From positions 5,090,001 to 5,154,000 of the forward strand of contig NZ_CP126093.1 in assembly GCF_030123065.1 (NCBI RefSeq): a stretch of 64,000 nucleotides of DNA, given 5' to 3'. Under the pieces are notes generated by a model, which did not search any database, was not told the origin of the DNA, and saw only the letters and a program-made list of their open reading frames with translations. Numbering within the stretch: position 1 is the stretch's first letter; each line of letters begins with the position of its first letter. Of the stretch, positions 55,526 to 63,603 are shown in pieces. Made by a program: the position numbers and the translations under genes. This stretch comes from Neobacillus sp. DY30 (GTDB lineage Bacteria > Bacillota > Bacilli > Bacillales > Cytobacillaceae).

Positions 55526-56188
55526 TTAAACTGTAACGGTTTCTTTTGCCATTTCTCTTGCAGCTTCGATGACTTGTTCTTTTGCCTTCGCCATGATTTC
55601 TGGAACTTGTTTTGGAAAATGATCCATACCTTCTGCAAATACAGTCGGCATGACTTCCATACCTAAGAATCCAAGTACTTTTGTTAGGAAGCGGTCTCCA
55701 AATTCAAATTCGACCATTGGACCCGTTGAATAAATGCCGCCGCGTGTTTGAATATGAAGAGCTTTGCGATTTGTCAGCAGCCCTTTTGCCCCTTCATGGG
55801 TATTAATAAAAGTTTTATTTACGATAAATAAATTATCAAGGAATGCTTTTAAAATAGCCGGTGATCCAAAGTTCCAAATTGGTGTAACAAACACATAATA
55901 ATCGGCTGCAATAAATCGATCAGCCAGTGCATGCATAGCAGTGATTTGTTTTTGTTCTCCATCTGAAAGTTCATCAAAGGTCTTGCCCATGAAAGATAGT
56001 TTAGCGCGGGCATATAATAAATCCATATCAATTTGCGGGATATCCATATCGTATAAATGCATATGTTCTATTTCGACATCAGGCTTTTGTTTCTTAAACT
56101 CTTCTAAAAATGCCTCACCTAACTGCATTCCCTTCGATAATTTTATATCATTTTTTGGGTTAACAGTAATATATAGAAGTTTTGCCAT
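55526..56188 (-). CDS. azoR: FMN-dependent NADH azoreductase
   Basis: 220 aa flavodoxin-like quinone/azo reductase. The FMN-binding region VFVTPIWNFGSPAILKAFLDN (near residue 102) and TRGGIYSTG are typical. The enzyme reduces azo dyes and quinones by two electrons, protecting against electrophiles. A perfect 18-bp palindrome lies 60 bp upstream of the ATG at 56188. Confidence 0.93.
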   Translation of the reverse strand: MAKLLYITVNPKNDIKLSKGMQLGEAFLEEFKKQKPDVEIEHMHLYDMDIPQIDMDLLYARAKLSFMGKTFDELSDGEQKQITAMHALADRFIAADYYVFVTPIWNFGSPAILKAFLDNLFIVNKTFINTHEGAKGLLTNRKALHIQTRGGIYSTGPMVEFEFGDRFLTKVLGFLGMEVMPTVFAEGMDHFPKQVPEIMAKAKEQVIEAAREMAKETVTV

Positions 56189-56247
56189 CTCAGCTTCATC
56201 CCTTTGTAATTAAATTTTCATCTATTCATATAGTACATCAAACTCTT

Positions 56248-56265
56248 TTGTTCACAGATGAACAA
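56248..56265. promoter_or_regulatory. Perfect palindrome upstream of azoR
   Basis: TTGTTCACAGATGAACAA has 7-bp perfect arms around CAGA. It lies in the azoR promoter region and could be a repressor operator. It differs from the B. subtilis YodB and MhqR operators that I recall. Confidence 0.6.
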
Positions 56266-56334
56266 TCAGTGAAGTTTATGAAGAAAGTGTGAACTTTTCA
56301 ATTACCCATGAACAAAAAGTGACAATTACAAATA

Positions 56335-56363
56335 AAACTTAACGAAACTTAACAAAACTTAAC
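56335..56363. repeat. Three phased AAACTTAAC direct repeats upstream of the tup regulator
   Basis: AAACTTAAC occurs at 56335, 56345 and 56355, with exactly 10-bp spacing. The block lies 68 bp before the regulator ATG. Confidence 0.75.
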
Positions 56364-56430
56364 AAAAGTCACAGGAACCATAGTATATTTGTATTATATT
56401 TACTTTGCTAATGAAAGGAGGCACACACTA

Positions 56431-57369
56431 ATGAATGGAAAGGCTTACACACCAGATGAAGTTGCTCAATTGTTTCAGATTTCTAAGCATACGGTTTATG
56501 AACTTATTAAGCGAGGTGAACTTCAGGCGTTTAAAGTTGGCAACAAAATGAGAATTGAATATGAAGAGATTGAACGATATAAGGAAAGCACAAAAGCACC
56601 TGCAAAAAAGAATCAAGCGGAGCAGATTGACCCCCCTGCTTCCATTCAAATTCGATTATCCGGCAGCCATGACTTTTTAGTAGAACATTTTGTAAAACAA
56701 ACATCAAAAGATTTACACCTGCAAATTCAGCCAACCTACATAGGAAGCCTTGAAGGACTGATGATGCTTTATCGGGGCCAAACCGATATTGCAGCCGTCC
56801 ATTTATTAGATCCAGCCTCACAAGAATACAATCTCCCATTTATCAATCAGCTATTTGTACACGAATCCATTTGTGTGGTTCGGTTTGTCTCTAGGGAACA
56901 AGGTTTTATTGTAGCAAAAGGGAATCCAAAAGGGATATCGAACTTTGGGGATCTCACTAGAAAAGATATCCAGTTTGTTAACCGCCAAAAAGGGGCGGGG
57001 ACAAGATTTCTTTTTGACTCCCTGATTGCTAAACAAGGGATTGATCCTGCTGCTATAAATGGCTACGAAAACGAGGAATGGAATCATTTATCGACTGCTT
57101 CTTATATAAGCAGGGGCATGGCTGACGTTGCCTTTGGAATTCACTCAGCTGCCAGTCATTTAGGACTGGATTTTATTCCAGTGACCAAGGAACAATTTGA
57201 TCTCGTATTCCGATTTACAAAAGATAACAAAGAAACTCTAGTTGAATTAATTCACTACCTTCAGTCTGAAAATTTTAAAATCAGCTTAACGAATCTAGAA
57301 GGATATGATATAGCAGATTTAGGAAAAATTATCTATCAAACTAGTAAAATGGAGGAGTTTTCATGTTAA
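56431..57369 (+). CDS. One-component regulator with excisionase-type HTH and binding-protein domain
   Basis: 312 aa. The N-terminus (MNGKAYTPDEVAQLFQISKH...YELIKRGELQAFKVG) is an HTH_17/MerR-like DNA-binding domain, and residues about 75-300 form a PBP-like domain (SHDFLVEHF, YIGSLEGLMMLYRGQTDIAAVHLLD). It probably senses tungstate or molybdate directly and controls the following tupABC genes; the ligand is inferred from the operon. ATG at 56431 follows AAAGGAGG. Overlaps tupA by 7 bp. Confidence 0.85.
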   Translation: MNGKAYTPDEVAQLFQISKHTVYELIKRGELQAFKVGNKMRIEYEEIERYKESTKAPAKKNQAEQIDPPASIQIRLSGSHDFLVEHFVKQTSKDLHLQIQPTYIGSLEGLMMLYRGQTDIAAVHLLDPASQEYNLPFINQLFVHESICVVRFVSREQGFIVAKGNPKGISNFGDLTRKDIQFVNRQKGAGTRFLFDSLIAKQGIDPAAINGYENEEWNHLSTASYISRGMADVAFGIHSAASHLGLDFIPVTKEQFDLVFRFTKDNKETLVELIHYLQSENFKISLTNLEGYDIADLGKIIYQTSKMEEFSC

Positions 57370-58229
57370 AGAATCGCTTTTTTGCTGCACTATTCATATT
57401 CATGCTCCTTATTCTATCTGCTTGTGGAAATACTGCCACAGACTCAGCAGATGCAAAAGAGAAAAAGACTGAACCGAACGCAGAACCGACTGAACTCATC
57501 CTGGCAACGACAACGAGTACCCAGGACAGCGGCTTACTAGATGAATTGCTGCCAATCTTTGAAAAAGAAAACAATGTAAAGGTAAAAACGATTGCCGTTG
57601 GTACTGGACAAGCATTAGAAATGGGCACAAAGGGTGAAGCAGATGTCCTTTTAGTCCATGCTCCAAAATCAGAGGAAGAACTGGTAACAAGCGGTGACGC
57701 CGTCAATCGTAAACGCGTGATGTACAATGACTTTATTTTAGTAGGTCCTAAAGATAACCCAGCAGGTGTTAGCGGTGATGACGTTAAAGCAGCATTTCAA
57801 AAAATCACTGAAGTGAAAGCAAACTTTATTACTCGCGGCGATGACTCTGGTACCCATAAGAAAGAACTAGGAATCTGGACAGCTGCTAATATCCAGCCAA
57901 CTGGTGACACCTACATCTCCACAGGACAAGGAATGGGGGCTTCTTTACAAATTGCCAATGAGAAAAATGGCTATATTTTAACAGACCGCGCGACATGGCT
58001 GGCACAGGAGAAAAACTTAACCAACCTAAAAATCGTCGTTGAGGGCGGCAACGATCTCATGAATATTTACCATGTCATGCAGGTAAATCCTGAGAAACAC
58101 GATATGGTTAACAGCAAAGACGCAGAAAAATTTGTGGAGTTCATGGTAGATTCAAAAACACAAGATGTCATTGAAAGCTTTGGAAAAGAAGAATTTGGAC
58201 AGTCATTGTTTATTAAATATACAGAATAA
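57363..58229 (+). CDS. tupA: Tungstate ABC transporter substrate-binding lipoprotein
   Basis: 288 aa. Signal peptide with ILSACG lipobox, followed by ATTTSTQDSGLLDELLPIF, which is typical of the TupA tungstate-binding family. FITRGDDSGTHKKEL and NGYILTDRATWL are further family blocks. It captures oxyanion outside the membrane. The ATG overlaps the regulator stop, so expression is coupled. Confidence 0.92.
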   Translation: MLKNRFFAALFIFMLLILSACGNTATDSADAKEKKTEPNAEPTELILATTTSTQDSGLLDELLPIFEKENNVKVKTIAVGTGQALEMGTKGEADVLLVHAPKSEEELVTSGDAVNRKRVMYNDFILVGPKDNPAGVSGDDVKAAFQKITEVKANFITRGDDSGTHKKELGIWTAANIQPTGDTYISTGQGMGASLQIANEKNGYILTDRATWLAQEKNLTNLKIVVEGGNDLMNIYHVMQVNPEKHDMVNSKDAEKFVEFMVDSKTQDVIESFGKEEFGQSLFIKYTE

Positions 58230-58259
58230 CCCTAGGACAAGTAAAAAGGAGCAGGCAGG

Positions 58260-58958
58260 ATGGAACTTATTATCGATGGACTGAAGAAAGCGGTAGAAAT
58301 GATACTAACCGGTGATAAAGAGATCTTTGAAATTACCTGGTTAACACTAAGAGTTTGCTTTATGGCTATCGTTATTAGTTCCATTATTGGCCTGCCACTT
58401 GGAATGCTGCTTGGCCTAAGAAAATTTAGAGGCAGAAAAATACTACTTGTTTTCATTAATATCGGTATGGGCTTACCCCCTGTTGTTGCAGGATTATGGA
58501 TCACCATGCTTTTATGGCGTTCTGGTCCCCTTGGACATTTACAATTGCTCTATTCCCCAACAGCCATTGTTATGGCTCAAGTACTGGTTTCCTTACCGAT
58601 TGTCACAGGGTTAACAAGCTCTGCTTTTCAACAAATCAATGATAAAATGCTTTTGCAAATTAAGGCACTTGGCGCAACGAAATTACAAACCATTATAATT
58701 CTTTTCAAACAAACCAAAATTGCTATTGTTGCTGCCATAATGGCAGGGTTTGGCCGTGTGATCGCAGAAGTTGGTGCTGCAATGATGGTAGGTGGTAATA
58801 TCCAAGGAGATACCCGTATACTAACCACTTCCATTGTTATGGAAGTTTCAAAAGGTAATTTTGATGTGGCCTTAGCAATTTCCTTCATTTTATTAACGGT
58901 TGCATTACTCATTACTGCAGTGTTAACGATGTTACAGCAAAGGAAGCGAGTATCATGA
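58260..58958 (+). CDS. tupB: Tungstate ABC transporter permease
   Basis: 232 aa with five to six hydrophobic segments; EAA-type loop ALGATKLQTIIILFKQTKIA and GFGRVIAEVGAAMMVGGNI near residue 160 match TupB/WtpB permeases. ATG at 58260 follows AAAAGGAG. It overlaps tupC by 4 bp (ATGA). Confidence 0.92.
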   Translation: MELIIDGLKKAVEMILTGDKEIFEITWLTLRVCFMAIVISSIIGLPLGMLLGLRKFRGRKILLVFINIGMGLPPVVAGLWITMLLWRSGPLGHLQLLYSPTAIVMAQVLVSLPIVTGLTSSAFQQINDKMLLQIKALGATKLQTIIILFKQTKIAIVAAIMAGFGRVIAEVGAAMMVGGNIQGDTRILTTSIVMEVSKGNFDVALAISFILLTVALLITAVLTMLQQRKRVS

Positions 58959-59728
58959 ATCCATTAATTGAGCTCAAAAACATTACCTATCAGGCACATA
59001 ATAAAACCATCCTAACGATCCCTCATTACCAAATCCATGCTGGTGAATTTCTCGGTATCATGGGACCTAACGGTGCCGGAAAAAGCAGCTTGCTGAAAGT
59101 AATAGCTTTGTTGGACAGAATCAGTAGTGGTGAGATTCTCTACCGCGGGCAAGTCGTTCCAAATGGAACTCCCTCCCTTGAACTGCGGAGAAAATTCTCA
59201 GTGGCCCTGCAGCAATCGCTGCTGTTAGAAGGAACTGTTTTTAACAATATTGCAATTGGTTTAAAGTTACGAAAGGTACCCAAAGCGATCATAAAAGAAA
59301 AGGTATCATTATGGATGGAACGGTTTCAAATTAGTCACCTTGCGAAAAAAAATGTCCATTTCCTTTCGGGCGGTGAAGCTCAGCGTGTAAACCTTGCAAG
59401 AGCGATGATCGTTGAGCCTGAAATCCTTTTTCTAGATGAACCTTTTTCAGCACTAGACTTTCCTACAAAAATTAAATTAATGGATGACTTTAAAGGTATT
59501 ATAGAAGGTTCAGGAACCACAACAGCTTTTGTCAGTCATGATTTGATGGAAATTAATTATTTAACAAGTACCCTTGCAATTATCGTAAACGGAGAAATTA
59601 AGCAATATGGCCCTACTCAGAGAGTCCTTGAACACCCCAATTCAGCGACTTCTCCTTTCCTAAATGAATGGAAGAAATTCTATCCCTTACAGGCTAACCA
59701 GCAAAAGCCGCTAACCCTTATGAGATAG
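58955..59728 (+). CDS. tupC: Tungstate ABC transporter ATP-binding protein
   Basis: 257 aa. Walker A GPNGAGKSS, signature FLSGGEAQRVNLARAM and Walker B ILFLDEPFSALD are complete. It powers the TupB permease. Last gene of the tup operon before a terminator. Confidence 0.93.
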   Translation: MNPLIELKNITYQAHNKTILTIPHYQIHAGEFLGIMGPNGAGKSSLLKVIALLDRISSGEILYRGQVVPNGTPSLELRRKFSVALQQSLLLEGTVFNNIAIGLKLRKVPKAIIKEKVSLWMERFQISHLAKKNVHFLSGGEAQRVNLARAMIVEPEILFLDEPFSALDFPTKIKLMDDFKGIIEGSGTTTAFVSHDLMEINYLTSTLAIIVNGEIKQYGPTQRVLEHPNSATSPFLNEWKKFYPLQANQQKPLTLMR

Positions 59729-59740
59729 CGGCTCTTTTTT
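59704..59740. terminator. Terminator after tupC
   Basis: AGCCGCTA and TAGCGGCT arms followed by a T-run; it may also serve the convergent histidine kinase gene. Confidence 0.85.
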
Positions 59741-61115
59741 AATCTTCGTCTTCAGGGAACCATAAGATGATACTTGTTCCCTTATTTTTTCTGCTTTTTA
59801 CCTTTATAGTCCCTTTATGTGCTTCCATTAACGCTTTGACAATGGAAAGACCAATTCCAGCTCCGCCCGTTTTTCGATCACGCGATTTATCGCCGCGGTA
59901 AAAGCGCTCAAATATATGGGGAATATCTTCCTCTGACATCCCAGAGCCTTCATCTTCAACCTTAAAACCTACATACCCTTCCTTTTCGGTGATGACAGAT
60001 ATGGTTACATTCTTTCCTTCAGGTGTATATTTAAGGGCATTGTTTAACACGTTGGAAAGAATTTGCATTAAACGATCCTTGTCAGCCGGGAAAAGGAGTT
60101 CCTGTTCAGGCTCTTCAATATGAAGTTGGACACCCTTTTGTTTGAACAATGGTACAAACATTTCCCATAATGCAGCCAGCACATTCCCGGCTTCAACCTC
60201 TACTTTTTCCAATTTAATTTGTGGATTCTCGGCAGCTAGCAGCTTCTCAAGCTCGTTTACCAGTCTTACTAGTCTCATAAGCTCTTCATGGCTTGATTGT
60301 AATCGTGCCGGTGTGGGCTCCCAAATCCCATCCTGGTAGGCTTCAATTTGGCTTCTTAATGTAGCAAGCGGCGTCCGAAGTTCGTGAGCTAAATCACCCG
60401 TAAACTGCTTCCTTAACATTTCACCCTTTGCCAATGATTCTGCTAAATTATTAAAGGATATTGCCAGCTGCTTAACCTCTGTAGGTAATCCAGTCAGAGG
60501 AATTCGGATTGATAGATTATGCTGCTGGAGCTCATTTGCTGCAAAGGAAACTTTATTTAAGCTAGACGTTATTTTTTTCGAGAATAACATACTAAGTAGA
60601 ATGGATAACAGTATCGTTAGACAAACAGCTGCATAAATGTATAATTGAATGGTTTGTAAAAAATTATACTCGTCATCGATTAAGCCTATCGGGTAGATCG
60701 CAACAAGTTTACCAATCACTTTATTGTCTGCTTTTAACGTATAGGAAGCAGAATGCCACTCTTCATCATTCGGTTCAGGTTCAGTCAACCCTAGGCTGTT
60801 CAAATAGCCGACAATATTAGAGGTCCCCATTTGTAATTGACCACGGTTATCATACAAATCGAAATATAGCTGATCGGTCATCGCATGTTCGTGGAGGAAA
60901 CCAAAAACTGGGTCCCTAGTAAAATGGCCATTTTTCTGATAGCCCTTTTCAATTTCTGTAATAATTCTATCAATCTTTTTTTCACGATTACGATCTAGAT
61001 ATTTCGTAAAGCTCTCTTCAAATCCCCACTGCATAAAAAAGCTGACAAAGAGGATCCCAATCAACGAGCTGAGTAATAAATAAAAGAGGATTCTAGACCG
61101 CAGTGTTTGAAACAT
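59739..61115 (-). CDS. Sensor histidine kinase
   Basis: 458 aa. Two transmembrane helices (about 7-27 and 162-185) enclose an extracytoplasmic sensor of about 135 residues, followed by a HAMP linker, a HisKA domain (FTGDLAHELRTPLATL with the phosphoaccepting His) and a HATPase domain (LSNVLNNALKYTPEGK, VEDEGSGMS, GAGIGLSIVKAL). The signal is unknown. Overlaps the response-regulator gene by 23 bp. Confidence 0.93.
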   Translation of the reverse strand: MFQTLRSRILFYLLLSSLIGILFVSFFMQWGFEESFTKYLDRNREKKIDRIITEIEKGYQKNGHFTRDPVFGFLHEHAMTDQLYFDLYDNRGQLQMGTSNIVGYLNSLGLTEPEPNDEEWHSASYTLKADNKVIGKLVAIYPIGLIDDEYNFLQTIQLYIYAAVCLTILLSILLSMLFSKKITSSLNKVSFAANELQQHNLSIRIPLTGLPTEVKQLAISFNNLAESLAKGEMLRKQFTGDLAHELRTPLATLRSQIEAYQDGIWEPTPARLQSSHEELMRLVRLVNELEKLLAAENPQIKLEKVEVEAGNVLAALWEMFVPLFKQKGVQLHIEEPEQELLFPADKDRLMQILSNVLNNALKYTPEGKNVTISVITEKEGYVGFKVEDEGSGMSEEDIPHIFERFYRGDKSRDRKTGGAGIGLSIVKALMEAHKGTIKVKSRKNKGTSIILWFPEDED

Positions 61116-61803
61116 CTAGTATCCCTCCAAATTTATAACCCATCCCAAATACGGTGAGAATAAACGTTGGCTGTCTAGAATCCAACTCAATTTTTTTCCG
61201 AAGGTTTTTAATATGTGTGTCAACACTGCGTTCGTAGCCTTCATAATACATTCCTTCATCCTGAATCTTTTCGAGTAAGTCCATCCTGCTGTATACTCTT
61301 CCAGGATTTAGCGCCATATTGGTTAACAGCTTATATTCTATCGGTGTCAAGATAACATCCTGTCCTTTGACGGTTACTTCCTTTTTGCTAAGGTCAATGG
61401 CCAGCTGTTTGTTATTGAATTCAATTCGTTCTACTTTCTCTGTTTTCTTCACTCTTCTAAGGATTGCCTGTACGCGTACCACTACTTCCCGCGGACTAAA
61501 TGGCTTCGTTAGATAATCATCTGCCCCCATGACAATCCCATTGATACGGTCATCTTCTGCAGACTTCGCCGTCAGCATAATAATTGGGACATCAGATTCT
61601 TTTCGAACTAAGCGGCATACTTCTTCACCAGAAATATCAGGAAGCATTAGATCTAAAATTATTAAATCCGGATTTATTGATTTTGCCTTTTTTAAAGCAT
61701 CTATTCCATTATCGGCACAATGAATTTCATAGCCTTCTCTTTCAAGATAGGCTTCGAGAACTTCTAGGATTCTTTTTTCATCATCAACTAGTAATATTTT
61801 CAC
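61093..61803 (-). CDS. OmpR-family response regulator
   Basis: 236 aa. Receiver domain with phosphoacceptor Asp in DLIILDLMLPD near residue 51 and the Lys in LTKPFSPRE, then a winged-helix DNA-binding domain (LTPIEYKLLTNMALNPGRVYSR and SVDTHIKNLRKKI). Start is GTG at 61803, 8 nt after AAGGGAG. It pairs with the downstream kinase and may control its own promoter through the phased hexamers at 61855-61886. Confidence 0.93.
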   Translation of the reverse strand: MKILLVDDEKRILEVLEAYLEREGYEIHCADNGIDALKKAKSINPDLIILDLMLPDISGEEVCRLVRKESDVPIIMLTAKSAEDDRINGIVMGADDYLTKPFSPREVVVRVQAILRRVKKTEKVERIEFNNKQLAIDLSKKEVTVKGQDVILTPIEYKLLTNMALNPGRVYSRMDLLEKIQDEGMYYEGYERSVDTHIKNLRKKIELDSRQPTFILTVFGMGYKFGGILDVSNTAV

Positions 61804-61854
61804 TGTTCTCACTCCCTTAACTATAATATAGCATGTTGGGGAATGGCTGTTTCC

Positions 61855-61886
61855 ATCTTCACAAATTCATCACAAGTTCTTCATAA
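61855..61886 (-). promoter_or_regulatory. Three tandem 11-bp-phased hexamers upstream of the two-component operon
   Basis: Plus-strand TTCACA (61858), ATCACA (61869) and TTCATA (61880) at exact 11-bp steps, with conserved neighbours. OmpR/PhoP-type regulators bind such tandem hexamers. It is 52 bp upstream of the response-regulator GTG. Confidence 0.55.
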
Positions 61887-62032
61887 CATCTACAATATTT
61901 CTCGATAAGATGTACCTGTAGCAATGAAAGAGTTACTCATCACCTAAGGTAATGAACCTTCTTGCTTCCCAAATTTAATCTCTCTTTTTTACATATGGAT
62001 TGCCTCGTTGTGAGGAATCCTTATTTTTTTGC

Positions 62033-62066
62033 GCACAAAAAAATCCTTATCATAAATGATAAGGAC
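62033..62066 (-). terminator. Terminator after floT
   Basis: TCCTTATCAT and ATGATAAGGA form a perfect 10-bp stem; seven T follow on the minus strand. Confidence 0.85.
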
Positions 62067-62075
62067 CCTCTTTGT

Positions 62076-63590
62076 TTACTCGTCTGTCTTTTTAATCGTT
62101 TCTGTCAGTTCCTCAATGCTTCGTTTTACATTCCCTTTCCCGGAATAGTTTTCAATAAGTTCTTTGACATCAATTCCGCTAGATGCTTTTAATGACTCTT
62201 GAAGAGTGGCCATTAGATTGGTAGCATACCCCGTAATCTTATTGGCACCGCCATTCTCTCCAGAACCCCCGGTGTCCACAACTGTAATCTTATCGATATT
62301 CGAAAGCGGGCTTGCCACTTGCTTCGCATATTCAGGCAGCATTTTGATGATCATATCTAAAATGGCTGCTTGACCGAACTGTTCGAACGCTTCTGCGATC
62401 TTTTCTTTCGCTTCTGCTTCTGCCAAACCCTTCAAGCGAATGATTTCTGCCTCAGCTGTACCTTGTGCCTTTTGGGCTTCCGCTTTGGATAAACCATCTA
62501 GGCGAACTCTTTCTGCTTCTGCTTTTGCCATGGCTTCGATCCGGTACTTATTCGCTTCTGCCTCTGCGATTTCCCTTGCTTTATTCGCAGCAGCTGCCTG
62601 TTCAACAGAGTACCTGTCAGCATCCGCTTTTTTCTTGACTTCAGAATCGTATTGACGTTCACGGCGCAGAATTTCTTTTTCTTCTAATTCAATCTGCTTT
62701 TGTCTTTCGATGATTTTAACTTGCATTTCCTGCTCGGTTACTTCCTGCTTCGCCCTTGCACTTTCCAATTCATACGCCATGTCAGCTCGTGCTTTCGCAC
62801 TATCTTGTTCACGGCGGAACTCGGCAACTTTTAGCTGATTAACCTTCTCTGCCTCAGCAATTTCAGTTGCGCGTTCTAACTCAGAACGCTTTGCTTCCTT
62901 TGCTGCTTCGGCTTTTTTGATTCTCGTTTCTTTGTCTGCCTCTGCTGTGGCTATATCGGCGTCCCGTTTAACTTGAGCGATTCGTGGTTTACCAAGCGAA
63001 TCTAGGTATCCGTTTTTATCGCGAACATCCCTAATCGTAAAGGAAACAATCACTAAGCCCATTTTTGCCAAGTCCTGTGAAGCCACTCGTTGAACCTCTT
63101 GCGAGAATTTATCACGGTTTTTATAGATTTCTTCAACAGTCATCGAACCAAGGATAGAACGCAAGTGACCTTCAAGTACTTCTTTCGCTTCATTTTCACG
63201 GTCATCCTTCGCTTTACCCAGGAACTGTTCAGCAGCAGTCGCAATTTCACTAATCGAACCACCGATTTTGATGATCGCAACACCATCCGCCATAACAGGC
63301 ACACCTTGCTCTGTATATACTTCTGGTGTTGTTACCTCTAGCTTACTAGATAATAAACTTAACGGTTTTGCTTGTTGAAACACTGGTAAAATGAAACTAC
63401 CACCGCCACGGATGATTTTTATTTTATTTCCTGATTCATCCACATGAACATTTCCGTTTCCTAAGAAACTGCCGGTAACAATCAATGCCTCATCCGGCCC
63501 TGCTGTCCGGTACTTCGTAATAAAAACACCAATTAAAGCAATCAAAATAAATGCAACTATACCAATTACAATCCAAAAACCTAATTCCAT
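62076..63590 (-). CDS. floT: Flotillin
   Basis: 504 aa. An N-terminal membrane segment (about 5-25), an SPFH domain (GGGSFILPVFQQAKPLSLLS, SFTIRDVRDKNGYLDSLG) and a long Ala/Glu-rich coiled coil (residues about 210-425) are visible. Flotillins organise membrane microdomains and interact with many membrane proteins. ATG at 63590 follows GGGAGG. It follows yuaF by 13 bp, as in the B. subtilis yuaF-floT-yuaI operon. Confidence 0.96.
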   Translation of the reverse strand: MELGFWIVIGIVAFILIALIGVFITKYRTAGPDEALIVTGSFLGNGNVHVDESGNKIKIIRGGGSFILPVFQQAKPLSLLSSKLEVTTPEVYTEQGVPVMADGVAIIKIGGSISEIATAAEQFLGKAKDDRENEAKEVLEGHLRSILGSMTVEEIYKNRDKFSQEVQRVASQDLAKMGLVIVSFTIRDVRDKNGYLDSLGKPRIAQVKRDADIATAEADKETRIKKAEAAKEAKRSELERATEIAEAEKVNQLKVAEFRREQDSAKARADMAYELESARAKQEVTEQEMQVKIIERQKQIELEEKEILRRERQYDSEVKKKADADRYSVEQAAAANKAREIAEAEANKYRIEAMAKAEAERVRLDGLSKAEAQKAQGTAEAEIIRLKGLAEAEAKEKIAEAFEQFGQAAILDMIIKMLPEYAKQVASPLSNIDKITVVDTGGSGENGGANKITGYATNLMATLQESLKASSGIDVKELIENYSGKGNVKRSIEELTETIKKTDE

Positions 63591-63603
63591 CTAGCCAACC
63601 TCC

